DNA of 46,574 nt, taken from contig JAGXHM010000019.1 of NCBI GenBank assembly GCA_024636155.1, forward strand, positions 1 to 46,574, read 5' to 3'. This DNA is from Deltaproteobacteria bacterium. GTDB lineage: Bacteria; Desulfobacterota; Desulfuromonadia; Desulfuromonadales; BM103. The notes under the pieces were generated by a model. It was not told the origin of the DNA, ran no database searches, and saw only the letters and a program-made list of their open reading frames with translations. Positions 24,743-34,263 of the stretch are shown in pieces. The translations under genes and the position numbers were made by a program. How positions within the stretch are numbered: position 1 is the stretch's first letter; every line of letters begins with the position of its first letter.

Positions 24743-25633
24743 ATGGCCAAAGATTACTACGCCGCCCTCGGCCAGGAAAAGACTGCCAGCGCCGACCAGA
24801 TCAAAAAAGCCTATCGCAAACTGGCGATGAAGTTTCATCCTGACAAGAACCCTGGTGACAAGAAGGCGGAAGAGCGCTTCAAGGAGATCACCGAAGCTTA
24901 CGCTGTGCTCTCTGATCCTGAGAAAAAGAAGCAATACGACCAATTCGGCGACACCGCTTTTCATCAGCGTTTTTCCCAAGAAGACATCTTTCGCAACGCC
25001 GACCTGGGCGATATTTTCCGAGAGTTTGGCTTTGCTGGCGGTGGTGGAGACGATATTTTCAGCCATATCTTCGGCGGAGCCGCAGCAGGAGGTCGACGGC
25101 AGCCTCGCCCGGTTAAGGGGCAAGACTACCTGATGCGGTTGACCATCCCGTTTCGCCAAGCCATTCTAGGCGGTGAGCGCCGGGTTGACCTCGACCGCAA
25201 CGGCCAGAAGGAACAGTTACAGGTCCGCATTCCTGCGGGAGTCGAACCTGGGCAGAAACTGCGTATTTCTGGCAAAGGCGGGGCCAGCTCGTCCGGCGGT
25301 CCAACTGGCGACTTAATACTGGAGATCAGAATCACCAGAGACTCTCGCTTTCAGCGTGAGGGCAAGGATCTTTATACGACCGTGAGCATCCCCTTTAGCG
25401 GCGCATGCCTCGGCACCTCGGTGGCTGTCGAGACCCTTGAGGAGACGAAACGCATCAAGGTAAAACCAGGCACACAAAACGGCGGCAAAATCAGGCTCAA
25501 AGGCTTTGGCGTCCCGGGACGCGCCGGACAACATGCCGGAGACCTTTATGTGGTTGTTGAAGTTGATGTACCGGATGAGTTGAGTGATGAGCAGAAGGAA
25601 TTGCTTGAGAAGCTCAGGGACTTGGATCTTTGA
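24743..25633 (+). CDS. cbpA: DnaJ-like co-chaperone (CbpA type)
   Basis: A 296-residue protein: J domain (about 1-70) with the HPD motif at 32-34, a Gly/Phe-rich linker (GGGGDDIFSHIFGG), then the two C-terminal peptide-binding domains. It lacks the cysteine-rich zinc domain of DnaJ, as in CbpA. The J domain stimulates the ATPase of DnaK. It is preceded by a good promoter and AAGGA, and followed by a hairpin terminator, so it is a single transcription unit. Confidence 0.93.
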   Translation: MAKDYYAALGQEKTASADQIKKAYRKLAMKFHPDKNPGDKKAEERFKEITEAYAVLSDPEKKKQYDQFGDTAFHQRFSQEDIFRNADLGDIFREFGFAGGGGDDIFSHIFGGAAAGGRRQPRPVKGQDYLMRLTIPFRQAILGGERRVDLDRNGQKEQLQVRIPAGVEPGQKLRISGKGGASSSGGPTGDLILEIRITRDSRFQREGKDLYTTVSIPFSGACLGTSVAVETLEETKRIKVKPGTQNGGKIRLKGFGVPGRAGQHAGDLYVVVEVDVPDELSDEQKELLEKLRDLDL

Positions 25634-25686
25634 ATTAAGTTTGAGTACTCACACGAAAAAAGTAAAACGTTAAAGGTGAAAAGAAG

Positions 25687-25718
25687 AAGGGCCAGGTCAT
25701 TACAGACCAGGCCCTTTT
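25687..25718 (+). terminator. Intrinsic terminator after cbpA
   Basis: AAGGGCCAGGTC (25687-25698) pairs with GACCAGGCCCTT (25705-25716) with one mismatch and runs into TTTTGTT. It is nested inside a wider inverted repeat (GTTAAAGGTGAAAAG and its complement near 25734-25750). Confidence 0.75.
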
Positions 25719-25766
25719 GTTATTCAATTTTTCCCTTTTCACCTTTAACATTTTACAGCCATACTA

Positions 25767-25949
25767 CTAATAGCAGTCAGGATCGTACATCATCGCCAGA
25801 CGTCCACGACTGGCAAGACAATTTGCACAGACCTTCCCCGCATCATTATAACGTTCTTCAGCCAGAATCCGTCCCGCTTGAACAGCCGCGTCATTTGGCA
25901 GGTTCTCCGGGTCATACTTCTCGCCGCAATGCAGGCAGGGAATCATCAT
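25767..25949 (-). CDS. Small protein with two CxxC pairs, translationally coupled to hemH
   Basis: A 60-residue protein with CLHC near the N-terminus and CANC at about residue 41, a likely zinc ribbon or other metal or thiol site, and a Cys-Tyr C-terminus. It overlaps the ferrochelatase stop by four bases (ATGA at 25946-25949), which supports it as a real gene. I do not recognise the family. Delivery or sensing of iron or zinc is a possible role, suggested only by its place after hemH. Confidence 0.65.
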   Translation of the reverse strand: MMIPCLHCGEKYDPENLPNDAAVQAGRILAEERYNDAGKVCANCLASRGRLAMMYDPDCY

Positions 25950-26920
25950 ATAGTCTCCAGATGATGTCTCACCAGAGCGGCCAGCGCCTGCAGGAAATCC
26001 TGACTGTCATTCAGTGAAGGTGCTCGTTCGAAACGTGGCAGACCAATTGCCTCGGCGTGCATGCGCATCTCAAAATCTATTTCCTGCAAGGTTTCAATAT
26101 GATCTGAGACAAAAGAGATCGGCACAATCAGGGTGCCTGGGGCATGCTCCGCGCCCAGTTGATCCAGCACGTCCAGAGTATCCGGTGCCATCCACTGTAC
26201 CGGTCCACTCCGGCTCTGAAAACCGAGCAGCCAGGGGCGTTCTTCGAAGCGCTCCATCACCCCCCGAACCGTAGCGAGAACATGGTCGAGGTAAGGGTCA
26301 CCGTCGTCGATAAATTTCTGCGGCAGCGCATGTGCCGAAAAAAGGATGGGGATCTCGTCGCGTACCAGTTCGTGAAACTTTTCCAACCCTTCACGCACCC
26401 GGCTAGCCAACACATCAAGATAAGCAGGCCAATCATACCATTCGCTGATGACCGTATATTTGAGCTCAGGGTAGACCCGTGCGGCTGCGGTCGCAAAATC
26501 CTTAATACTGCTACCGGTCGTTGCACTGGTGTAGTGCGGATACATTGAGAGTACAACCGCCTGTTCTATGCCGTCCTGCTTCATGCGCCGCAAACACTCT
26601 TCAGCCCGTGGCTTCCAGTAACGCATTGCTACGAACGGCTTAACCTGCTCTCCCAGCTCGCGAGCCGTACCCTCTGCCTGTTTCATTGTCCACTCAAGCA
26701 ACGGTGTCTTACCGCCGATCGAGGCATAGTTCACTCTGACTTTCGGCGCACGCAGAGTGCTGATTATGAAAGCGAACGGTTTCTGTAACAAAGCCCCGGC
26801 TGGTAGTTGGATCAGGTCACGATCGGAGAAAAGATTATAGAGAAACGGGCGAACCGCTCTTAAAGAGTCAGGTCCGCCCATATTCAGAAGTACCAATCCG
26901 GTAGGCTTATTAAGGTTCAT
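25946..26920 (-). CDS. hemH: Ferrochelatase
   Basis: A 324-residue ferrochelatase. Motifs include LLNMGGPDSL at the N-terminus, LSMYPHYTSATTGSS and FSAHALPQKFIDDGDPY, where the histidine binds and inserts Fe2+ into protoporphyrin IX. Residues 150-280 complete the conserved core. It is the last haem-specific step. The downstream small CxxC gene overlaps it; hemE lies upstream beyond a repeat-rich gap of about 200 bases. It probably is co-transcribed with hemE, but the gap may hold its own promoter. Confidence 0.95.
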   Translation of the reverse strand: MNLNKPTGLVLLNMGGPDSLRAVRPFLYNLFSDRDLIQLPAGALLQKPFAFIISTLRAPKVRVNYASIGGKTPLLEWTMKQAEGTARELGEQVKPFVAMRYWKPRAEECLRRMKQDGIEQAVVLSMYPHYTSATTGSSIKDFATAAARVYPELKYTVISEWYDWPAYLDVLASRVREGLEKFHELVRDEIPILFSAHALPQKFIDDGDPYLDHVLATVRGVMERFEERPWLLGFQSRSGPVQWMAPDTLDVLDQLGAEHAPGTLIVPISFVSDHIETLQEIDFEMRMHAEAIGLPRFERAPSLNDSQDFLQALAALVRHHLETI

Positions 26921-27074
26921 GGGTGAAAATCATAGGTTAAGGGCCAAAGGTTAAGGGCCAAAAATCAACAGTCAAAGCGTAACGCAAAGACACAATGAAC
27001 AGAAGAAAAACGCAAAGGTTTTGATTTAACAAAAATCCGGTTTTCTTTGCGTCTTTCCTGGCTTTTCTTCGCGC

Positions 27075-27102
27075 CTTGAGTGAGCGTAGCGAACGGGCGT
27101 TA
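27075..27102 (+). repeat. Dispersed repeat CTTGAGTGAGC... (copy 1)
   Basis: A 28-base segment whose reverse complement matches 34264-34291 at 26 of 28 positions. It sits in the repeat-rich gap between hemH and hemE (26921-27122), among CGCAAAGAC-like words that also pair with one another (AAAGCGTAACGC near 26975 and GCGTTACGCTT near 27098). Confidence 0.75.
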
Positions 27103-27122
27103 CGCTTGGGCCAAGAACAGCA

Positions 27123-28160
27123 TTATCTGCCGCTCAGCCTATGCACGCACTCAACCATGTGGACGGCGTTCTCCGGCGGCACAGTAGGAAGGATGCCATG
27201 GCCAAGGTTGAAAATGAAGCCCGGTCGGCCTGCATTTTCATCGAGAATCCGCTGCACCTCGCGCTCAATGTGATCCTTCGGTGCGTAGAGCACAGTCGGG
27301 TCGAGATTCCCCTGGACGGCAACATCTTCGCCCAAGATATCACGAGCCTTACCGAGGTTGACGTGCCAGTCGAGACCGAGCACATCGGCGCCGGCTTCCT
27401 TGACCAGTTCGAGCATAGTGCCACCGTTCTTGACAAAGTAGATGACCGGGATGCCATCGCGATTCAGGCCATTGATCAGCTCTTTGACGTAAGAGAGGAT
27501 ATAACGCTCATAATCATGCGGAGCCAGCAGGCCACCCCAGGTATCGAAAATCTGGATTGCCTGGGCGCCGGCCTCGATCTGCATGTTGAGGTAGCGCCGA
27601 TCCATCTCGGTAATCTTCTTCATCAGGGCGTCGTAAAGCGGGAAATCCGAATACATCATCTGCTTGAGTGCAGCGAAGTCCTTGCTGCCATGTCCTTCTA
27701 CCATATAGCAGGCAAGGGTAAATGGTGCACCACCAAAGCCGATCAGCGGCACGCGACCCTCAAAAGCGACCCGTAGGCGTTTAATGATTGCTGGAACGTA
27801 CGAGACCGCTTCGGCCATATTCTCGGGCACGATCAGGGCATCAACATCGGCCGCGGTACGGATCGGCTTTTCGAACACTGGACCAGGAACGAAATCAAGA
27901 GCCATTCCCATCGGCTCAATTGGCGTCAGGATATCGGAAAAGAGGATCGCCGCATCGACGTTAAGGATATCGATCGGCTGAATGGTGACTTCAGCCGCCC
28001 GCGCCGGATCTTTACAGAGGTCGAGAAAGGTTCCGCCGCCCTTGGCACGGACATCCTTGTAGCACTGCAAGTAACGGCCAGCCTGGCGCATCAGCCAGAC
28101 GGGGACATAATCAGTCTGTTGACCCCAGCAAGCCTTGATAAAAGTATATTCTTGAGACAT
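27123..28160 (-). CDS. hemE: Uroporphyrinogen decarboxylase
   Basis: A 345-residue UroD. The N-terminal signature VWLMRQAGRYL provides substrate-binding arginines, FSDILTPIEPMG carries the catalytic aspartate region, and GFGGAPFTLACYMVEG is the second signature. It decarboxylates uroporphyrinogen III to coproporphyrinogen III. The ATG at 28160 has AGGAG at 6-7 bases; a farther upstream ATG adds residues from a repeat. The radical SAM gene lies 89 bases upstream on the same strand, hemH downstream. Confidence 0.95.
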   Translation of the reverse strand: MSQEYTFIKACWGQQTDYVPVWLMRQAGRYLQCYKDVRAKGGGTFLDLCKDPARAAEVTIQPIDILNVDAAILFSDILTPIEPMGMALDFVPGPVFEKPIRTAADVDALIVPENMAEAVSYVPAIIKRLRVAFEGRVPLIGFGGAPFTLACYMVEGHGSKDFAALKQMMYSDFPLYDALMKKITEMDRRYLNMQIEAGAQAIQIFDTWGGLLAPHDYERYILSYVKELINGLNRDGIPVIYFVKNGGTMLELVKEAGADVLGLDWHVNLGKARDILGEDVAVQGNLDPTVLYAPKDHIEREVQRILDENAGRPGFIFNLGHGILPTVPPENAVHMVECVHRLSGR

Positions 28161-28249
28161 GCAATTTCTCCTGAGATTATCGTGAAAAGTTAAAGGTGAA
28201 ACGTGAAAGGTCACGACCAATCATTTTTCACCTTTTCATTCTACCCGTT

Positions 28250-29356
28250 CTACTTCAGTGCGTTCTCTGCTGCTTCTTTTTCCAACCGCTTTTGCGTGCG
28301 TGGTGGAACGTAGTTACAAAACGGCTCCTCCGCCATGTAATCACCATAGACCGCGTCGGCACGCGCGCGGCAACCACCGCAAACGTTGATAAACTCACAC
28401 TCGCCGCACTTGCCTTTGTACTTTTTGAAATCGCGCAGCTCGTTGAAAACCTTGCTGTTGAACCAGAGGTCTTTAAACGGTACCTGTTTGACGTTGCCGA
28501 CTGATGAGTGGAAATAGGAGCACGGCTTGAGATTGCCAAAGCAATCGATCAGACAGATGGACTGGGCAGCGATGCAGCCTTTGCCACCACCGGTGGAGAA
28601 AGTCAGGCTCCGGCGTTTAAAGTCAACACCTTCGGCTTTGGCCATCTGGGGCACAACACGGTAGTAGTGAGGTGCGCAGGTCGGCCGCATCAGGATTTCG
28701 TCTTCGCCCTTCTCCTGCTGGTAGTGCCAGGTAAGGATTTCTTCGTAGTCTTCCTTGGAAACCAGTTCATCCATGATCTCTTCACCACGACCGGTCGGCA
28801 CGATCATGAACATGTACCATGCGGTGGCACCGAGTTCCTTGGCGACCTTAAAAGTGGCGCCGATATCTTTCTGGTTACGTTTGGTAAATGACGAATTGAT
28901 CAAAAACTTGATGCCGTTACGATTGAGAGTTTCAGCAGCACGAACCACCCCTTCAAAGGCGCCCGGGCAGGCGCGGAAGTCATCGTGAATCTCAGCGGTT
29001 GAACCGTCGAGGGAAAGTGAAACCATCTTGATATCAGCCTCTAGCATCTGCTGGCAGACTTCATCGGTGATCAGGGTGCCGTTGGTGGCCATGCACATGC
29101 GCAGCCCTTTACTTGTGCCGTAACGGGCAATCTCGAAGATGTCCTTGCGCAGTAGCGGCTCGCCGCCAGACAGCACCATCACCGGCTTACTGACCTCACA
29201 GATATCGTCGATCAACTTGAAGGCTTCCTGCGTATTGAAATCACCAGCGGCCGCGTCCATATCCGACGAACAACGACAGTGAACACAGTTCAGGTTGCAG
29301 CGTTGGGTTGATTCCCAGGCGATCCACTTGGGAATGTATTCTTCTTTTGGTGCCAT
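28250..29356 (-). CDS. Radical SAM/SPASM protein linked to haem synthesis (AhbD/NirJ-like)
   Basis: A 368-residue radical SAM protein. The [4Fe-4S] motif is Cys20-x3-Cys24-x2-Cys27 (CNLNCVHC), followed by [11 protein letters not shown]-terminal SPASM region with many cysteines ([34 protein letters not shown]) would hold one or two extra clusters. AhbC, AhbD and NirJ, which remove or decarboxylate haem side chains, have this form. It is upstream of hemE and hemH; it could convert Fe-coproporphyrin III to haem b (alternative pathway) or act elsewhere. The identity is suggestive, not established. Confidence 0.75.
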   Translation of the reverse strand: MAPKEEYIPKWIAWESTQRCNLNCVHCRCSSDMDAAAGDFNTQEAFKLIDDICEVSKPVMVLSGGEPLLRKDIFEIARYGTSKGLRMCMATNGTLITDEVCQQMLEADIKMVSLSLDGSTAEIHDDFRACPGAFEGVVRAAETLNRNGIKFLINSSFTKRNQKDIGATFKVAKELGATAWYMFMIVPTGRGEEIMDELVSKEDYEEILTWHYQQEKGEDEILMRPTCAPHYYRVVPQMAKAEGVDFKRRSLTFSTGGGKGCIAAQSICLIDCFGNLKPCSYFHSSVGNVKQVPFKDLWFNSKVFNELRDFKKYKGKCGECEFINVCGGCRARADAVYGDYMAEEPFCNYVPPRTQKRLEKEAAENALK

Positions 29357-29540
29357 ACTGACAACTCCTTTGAAAAACGGAATTTTTGAGAAAAGAATGC
29401 GGCTCGGGGGATGCCCCGAACCACATGTTGCATTCTACAACAGGGCACGCAGGCCTGACAAGGTTTTTGGGGAGAATGAAGTGATCCCGTCTGTAACTCA
29501 GACCAGTATCCTGGAACATCTAGAACCGACTCCACTCAAT

Positions 29541-29580
29541 CCCCCCTTGTCAGGGGGAGGCCTTTAAGTCTCCCTTGGCA
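29541..29580. repeat. GC-rich palindromic repeat
   Basis: CCCCC/GGGGG around TTGTCA and TCCC/GGGA around TTGGCAA, similar in style to 19402-19456. It lies in the 273-base gap between the PilT-like gene and the radical SAM gene. Confidence 0.6.
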
Positions 29581-29629
29581 AGGGAAGGTCTGGAGGAGTT
29601 TGGTACGAATGGATGGAGGTTACGTGGTA

Positions 29630-31195
29630 CTAACGTGCCAACAAATCTTTGAATGCCTTTTGATCCTGACAGTAGTGGGTCGCCGTATCTTTGGTGATTT
29701 TGCCGGCACGAAAAAGTTGCGCCAAATGCGCGTCGAGAGAAGAAAAATCCTCAGACCCACTCTGCATGAGACTGCGGATCTGGTGTTCCTTGCCTTCACG
29801 TATCTGATTTGCCACCCGATAACTGTTAGACATCTTTTCGTATGCCAACACTCTACCTTTACCATCTTTTCGCTCTGCCAGACGCTGATTGAGAACCAGC
29901 AGCAGGTTGTCTGCCAATTGCACACGGACTTGTTGCTGGCTCTCTGCCGGAAAGACATCAACAATTCGATTGATCGCCATGACCGAGTTATTGGCGTGCA
30001 TGCTGCTTAGCACCAGGTGCCCGGTATCAGCCGCTTCCAGTGCGATGGCAATACTTTCTTTATCACGCATTTCACCGATCATGATGACATCGGGGGCTTC
30101 GCGAAAAACATGCCGCAACCCTTCATAGAAGGTCTTTGTGTCAAGCCCGACCTCACGCTGATTGACATTACTGTTCTTGTGACGGTGCAAATATTCAATC
30201 GGGTCTTCGATGGTGATAATGTTACGAGCACTTTTGGAATTGATCAGATCGACCATGGCCGCCAGGGTGGTCGTTTTGCCGTGGCCATTCGGACCGGTCA
30301 CCAGGATCAGGCCCTGGGATTTAAGGACGAAGGGTTCAATCCATACGGGCAGTCCAAGTGTCGACATGGACGGGATCTCTTCTATAATGTGGCGCATGGC
30401 GATCGAGATTGAGCTACGCTGGCGATAAACATTGATGCGAAAGCGACCGAACTCAGGGCGGGTCAGGGCAAAATCAATGGCTTTTTCCTTGGAGAACTGC
30501 GACCACTGCTGATCAGTCATCAACTCCTGGGCATATTTGGTGACCTGTTGCGGCGTCAGTAGCGGACTCTTCAAACGGACCAATTCGTTATGTTGCTTAA
30601 TACTTGGTGGCGCTCCTGCCACCAACAGCAGGTCCGAGGCCCGGGATTTGGCCAACGTTCCACACAATTCCCAGATGTCAGGATAACCGTCGGCGATATC
30701 GATATCGGCAGATGTCTCGCCCCAGAAGGCCGGAGACAGACCATCTTTGGGAAACTGCCCCAGCTCATCAAGTTTTTTCAGGGCAACGACCATCTGATAT
30801 TCAGGAATAACCACCGGTTGAACACTCATACCGAGAGCGAAGGAGACCTTGTCGAGAACTTCGCGGTCACCTGGATCCGCGGTAATCACCTGGGCCTTCT
30901 GGCCGGTGATCCCGGCTGGCAGCACACGGAATTCCTTGATCTTCGCTGGCGACAACTTTGCCAGGGCCTCACCCGGAATCCGAATAACGAAGAGGTCGCA
31001 CCCGGCGGTTCCAGCCTGCTGGGCCAGGACGCGCGCCAATACGCCCACTTCCAGCAGACCAAGCTTGACCAGCGTCGAGCCGAGACGTTTTGCCGATTGT
31101 CCCTGACGGCGAAGCCCCTGTTCCAGCAGCTCTTCCGTGATCAGCCCCTGCTCAAGAAGAATTTCCCCCAGACGTTTGGTCTTGCTTTTTGACAT
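29630..31195 (-). CDS. PilT-like ATPase with N-terminal MshEN-type domain
   Basis: A 521-residue protein. The N-terminal 150 residues ([32 protein letters not shown]) resemble the T2SSE-N/MshEN domain of secretion ATPases; the rest is a PilT/VirB11-type ATPase. The Walker A loop is [10 protein letters not shown] (301-310) with His in place of the usual Ser; Walker B is MIGEMRD and HANNSV is the His box. PilT retracts type IV pili. The start at 31195 has AGGGGGA upstream. The N-terminal domain often binds c-di-GMP in relatives; whether it does here is unclear. No other pilus gene is nearby. Confidence 0.85.
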   Translation of the reverse strand: MSKSKTKRLGEILLEQGLITEELLEQGLRRQGQSAKRLGSTLVKLGLLEVGVLARVLAQQAGTAGCDLFVIRIPGEALAKLSPAKIKEFRVLPAGITGQKAQVITADPGDREVLDKVSFALGMSVQPVVIPEYQMVVALKKLDELGQFPKDGLSPAFWGETSADIDIADGYPDIWELCGTLAKSRASDLLLVAGAPPSIKQHNELVRLKSPLLTPQQVTKYAQELMTDQQWSQFSKEKAIDFALTRPEFGRFRINVYRQRSSISIAMRHIIEEIPSMSTLGLPVWIEPFVLKSQGLILVTGPNGHGKTTTLAAMVDLINSKSARNIITIEDPIEYLHRHKNSNVNQREVGLDTKTFYEGLRHVFREAPDVIMIGEMRDKESIAIALEAADTGHLVLSSMHANNSVMAINRIVDVFPAESQQQVRVQLADNLLLVLNQRLAERKDGKGRVLAYEKMSNSYRVANQIREGKEHQIRSLMQSGSEDFSSLDAHLAQLFRAGKITKDTATHYCQDQKAFKDLLAR

Positions 31196-31313
31196 AGAGT
31201 CCCCCTGCAATAAGAAACTATCATGAAATCAGGATGTTTTGCCTTGCAGATCAGTGAACCAAACTCTGTGACACCTGTCAATAGTTAGAGTGCTGAAGGC
31301 CATTGTACCAAAC

Positions 31314-31341
31314 AAAAAAGGCAGCCCAAAGGCTGCCTTTT
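31314..31341 (-). terminator. Terminator of the nitronate monooxygenase-like gene
   Basis: AAAGGCAGCC (31317-31326), loop CAAA, GGCTGCCTTT (31331-31340). On the minus strand it runs into a T6 tract about 25 bases after the stop codon, a classical intrinsic terminator. Confidence 0.85.
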
Positions 31342-31364
31342 CAAGAGACACATATTAAAGTCAT

Positions 31365-32438
31365 TTATTTTTTCGCAGAGAGAGAAGCATCACTGTGAAA
31401 AAGTTCGTCAAAAATTTCTGCGACCGTTTCAATGCGCGTCGCCTTCCATGCATTGGTACCACAGAAGACCAGCCCCGTTTCCGTATCGCCGCGCTGGGCA
31501 CGATCAAGTGCGTGTACGACACAGAAGCGTTCCCCTTCCGACCTGTACGCACATTTACGCAGGCAGCCGGTCGGACAGGTCGGCGTCATTTCCAGATCAC
31601 GTTCACGAATTGTTTCTACATTCGCAATGATCGCCCGGCCCGGCAAGCCTGCCGGACTCATGAGCAGGCCAATATCTTCTTCTTTACAATTCAGATAAGC
31701 CTGTTTAAAGGCATCATCGGCATCACACTCTTCGGTACAGACAAAACGCGTGCCCATCTGCACCCCATCGGCACCCTGTTCCAGAGCATGCTCGACATCA
31801 TCACGGCCCCAGACGCCGCCAGCAGCAATAATCGGAATATCGAGATTCCAGTTATCACGGAAATAAGCTTTGATGCCACGGACTGTAGCGTATTGGTCGT
31901 ATTGTCCCGTTCCAATATTCTCCATTTTCTCGCCAAGGTGGCCACCTGCAGTGTCTGGATCTTCGACGACCACAGCGTCAGGCAGGCGCTCATAAGTTTT
32001 ATGCCATTTGCGGGCAATCAGCTCAGCGGCTTTAATTGAAGAAACGATCGGCACTAAGGCAACATCCGGCCAATCCGCGGTCAGAGCCGGAAGATTCAAG
32101 GGCAAACCTGCACCACTGATGATCAGCTTGGCACCACCTTCACAGGAGGCCTTGACCAGCTCCGCAAAATCGGTTACCGCAACCATACAGTTGGTGCCGA
32201 TGACACCATCGGGAGCGATTTCATAAGCCTTGGCCAGCTCATCCTTAAGGGCCAGCGGCTCAGCAGAAAAGTAGTTATCGCCGGTGAACCGGGGCGAATT
32301 CAGGGCAATTCCAGCTGTTGCTACGATGCCGATACCGCCACAGCGGGCAACGTTGCCCGCCAGACGAGCCCCCGAGACACGAACGGCCATGCCTCCCTGG
32401 ATCAAGGGATAAAGAACTTCATGTTTACCGATGCGCAT
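31365..32438 (-). CDS. Nitronate monooxygenase-like FMN protein with C-terminal cysteine cluster
   Basis: A 357-residue TIM-barrel flavoprotein of the nitronate monooxygenase/FabK family (LIQGGMAVRVSG; AAGGVWGRDD and MGTRFV form the phosphate-binding end). After the barrel comes a Cys-rich tail, CPTGCLRKC then FCVVHALD and LVFCGTNA, as found in anaerobe-type members; four to five cysteines could hold an iron-sulfur cluster. The ATG at 32438 has AGGAGA upstream. True nitronate oxidation is not proven; enoyl reductase or another quinone or flavin reaction is possible. The gene is divergent from a two-component system. Confidence 0.8.
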   Translation of the reverse strand: MRIGKHEVLYPLIQGGMAVRVSGARLAGNVARCGGIGIVATAGIALNSPRFTGDNYFSAEPLALKDELAKAYEIAPDGVIGTNCMVAVTDFAELVKASCEGGAKLIISGAGLPLNLPALTADWPDVALVPIVSSIKAAELIARKWHKTYERLPDAVVVEDPDTAGGHLGEKMENIGTGQYDQYATVRGIKAYFRDNWNLDIPIIAAGGVWGRDDVEHALEQGADGVQMGTRFVCTEECDADDAFKQAYLNCKEEDIGLLMSPAGLPGRAIIANVETIRERDLEMTPTCPTGCLRKCAYRSEGERFCVVHALDRAQRGDTETGLVFCGTNAWKATRIETVAEIFDELFHSDASLSAKK

Positions 32439-32583
32439 AAATGTTTCTCCTGAGTTACCCAAGACAATCAAAAAAAGACAGCTCACTTTAACAAGTGTGC
32501 CTCTCCTGTTGTGTAATACTTCTGTAAAAACATTTACTTCTTCCCCTTGTCGCTTGCCGGCGGTAATGGTAAAAGTGAACCTT

Positions 32584-33546
32584 ATGAACTTCCTGAAACG
32601 TATTTTTAATCCACTCATGGCCTTTATTGGCATCCAAATCGCCTGGGTGCTGGCGGTTATTGTCTGGCTGTACTGGTTCCTTGGCAGCCACCGGAAGTTG
32701 AGGGCGCTGGCTGAAAAATACAGCCCCGAACTGCTGGTCGGCGGCCCAGACTGGCTGATTCTGACCGAGGGCTTGCTACTTCTGATCTCCATCCTGGTCG
32801 GTGTTTATGTCATTTTCCTTTACTGGACGAGACAGTCAGCTCTGGTACGCGAGCAACGCCAATTCATCTCTCAGGTAACCCATGAGTTGAAGTCGCCTCT
32901 GGCCTCCCTGCAACTGCACATGGAAACACTTCGTCGGCATCAACTCCCCCCCGAACGTCAGGCGGCATTCCTCGAAACGATGTTAAGCGACGCGGGTCGG
33001 CTTAACGGCCTGATCGACAATCTCCTCTCAGCCAACCGGGTCGATCAAAAGCATTGGCGCCTGGATCTGCAAACCATTGACTTCAGCGTCTTCGTGGAAA
33101 AATACTTTCGCGCCCGCCAATACAATTTGCCCAAAGCTGGAAAATTATCGTTGAATATCACCCCGGGCATTTACGCTGCAATCGACCAGGCTGCGATGGA
33201 AACCGTTTTGCGCAACCTGCTGGAAAATGCCGTGCTCTATTCCGACAAATTTCCCAAGATCAGCGTCACCCTGAAGAGTGATGCAGGCAAATGCTATCTG
33301 GCTGTTTCTGATTCTGGACGAGGTATCGAGCCCAATGAGCAGAAAAAGATCTTCAACTTGTTCTACCGCATCCGTCGCAAGGATGAGAATATCCGCGGCA
33401 CCGGACTTGGTCTCTTCATCGTTCACGCCACGGTTCGTCGCCATAAAGGCCTGATCAAGGTAGAGAGCAAAGGGCATGAACAAGGGACGACTTTCAAAAT
33501 CATTCTTCCCATCGCGCAAACGACCAGGACTGAGGAAGAGTCATGA
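32584..33546 (+). CDS. Sensor histidine kinase
   Basis: A 320-residue kinase with two transmembrane helices (about 9-34 and 57-81) and only a short extracytoplasmic loop between them, then HisKA (FISQVTHELKSPLASLQ, phospho-His100) and HATPase (RNLLENAVLYS, DSGRGIEP, GTGLGLF). No HAMP or PAS domain is evident. The ATG at 32584 is preferred, but one at 32566 is in frame. The small sensory loop suggests detection of a membrane-associated signal. It overlaps the response regulator gene by ATGA, so the two form a pair. Confidence 0.9.
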   Translation: MNFLKRIFNPLMAFIGIQIAWVLAVIVWLYWFLGSHRKLRALAEKYSPELLVGGPDWLILTEGLLLLISILVGVYVIFLYWTRQSALVREQRQFISQVTHELKSPLASLQLHMETLRRHQLPPERQAAFLETMLSDAGRLNGLIDNLLSANRVDQKHWRLDLQTIDFSVFVEKYFRARQYNLPKAGKLSLNITPGIYAAIDQAAMETVLRNLLENAVLYSDKFPKISVTLKSDAGKCYLAVSDSGRGIEPNEQKKIFNLFYRIRRKDENIRGTGLGLFIVHATVRRHKGLIKVESKGHEQGTTFKIILPIAQTTRTEEES

Positions 33547-34253
33547 AACAGGCACGCATCCTCCTTGTTGAAGATGAAACGCATATCGCTCAAGGGTTGA
33601 TTTTCAACCTGGAGCTTGAAGGCTACCTTGTCAACCACGCAGAGACTGGGGCCGATGCGATGCAGGCCTTTAGCAATGGACCTCATGATCTCGTCATCCT
33701 CGACCTGATGCTGCCGGACTGCCACGGCATTGACCTCTGTCGACAGATGCGCAAAGCAGCGTCACAATTACCAATTCTCATGCTCACCGCTCTGGGTGAG
33801 GAGCAGGATCGAATCAAAGGTCTCAAGGAAGGTGCTGACGACTATCTCAGCAAACCGTTCAGCCTGGATGAATTGCTGTTGCGAGTGCGCGGCATGCTGC
33901 GACGTTCAGCCTGGTACCAACCCACCTACAGCAAGGAAGAAGATTATCTCTTTAGTGACAACCGCATCGATCTGAAGAACCTAGAAGCGGTCACCGCAAA
34001 CGGCAACATCCATCTCACCGAACTCGAAGGCCGCATGTTGGAAACTTTTTTTGCCTGCGAGGGGGAAACCCTGACACGGGCAGTGCTTTTGAAATCAGTT
34101 TGGGGAATGGCTGAAGATACAGAGACCCGCACACTCGACAACTTCATTGTCCGCCTGCGCAAATATTTCGAAGTTGACCCGACCAAACCAAAACATTTTC
34201 TGACGGTGCGGGGGCGCGGGTATCGTTTTGTGCGGGAGCCTGAGCAGAAGTAA
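33543..34253 (+). CDS. OmpR/PhoB-family response regulator
   Basis: A 236-residue regulator: receiver domain with phospho-acceptor Asp54 (VILDLMLPD) and conserved Lys near 105 (YLSKPF), followed by a winged-helix DNA-binding domain ending VRGRGYRFV. The kinase upstream is its probable partner (ATGA overlap). No target site can be assigned. The gap after it (34254-34542) has no gene but contains one copy of a dispersed repeat. Confidence 0.95.
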   Translation: MKQARILLVEDETHIAQGLIFNLELEGYLVNHAETGADAMQAFSNGPHDLVILDLMLPDCHGIDLCRQMRKAASQLPILMLTALGEEQDRIKGLKEGADDYLSKPFSLDELLLRVRGMLRRSAWYQPTYSKEEDYLFSDNRIDLKNLEAVTANGNIHLTELEGRMLETFFACEGETLTRAVLLKSVWGMAEDTETRTLDNFIVRLRKYFEVDPTKPKHFLTVRGRGYRFVREPEQK

Positions 34254-34263
34254 CTCTTTATTT

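Noticed and set aside
24089-25159. Long leftward open frame of 356 codons
   Set aside because: It is antisense to the acyltransferase and DnaJ genes, has no family features and crosses the promoter of the DnaJ gene.
32439-32792. Upstream extension of the nitronate monooxygenase-like gene
   Set aside because: It overlaps the divergent kinase gene; the ATG at 32438 has a good ribosome site and matches the barrel start.
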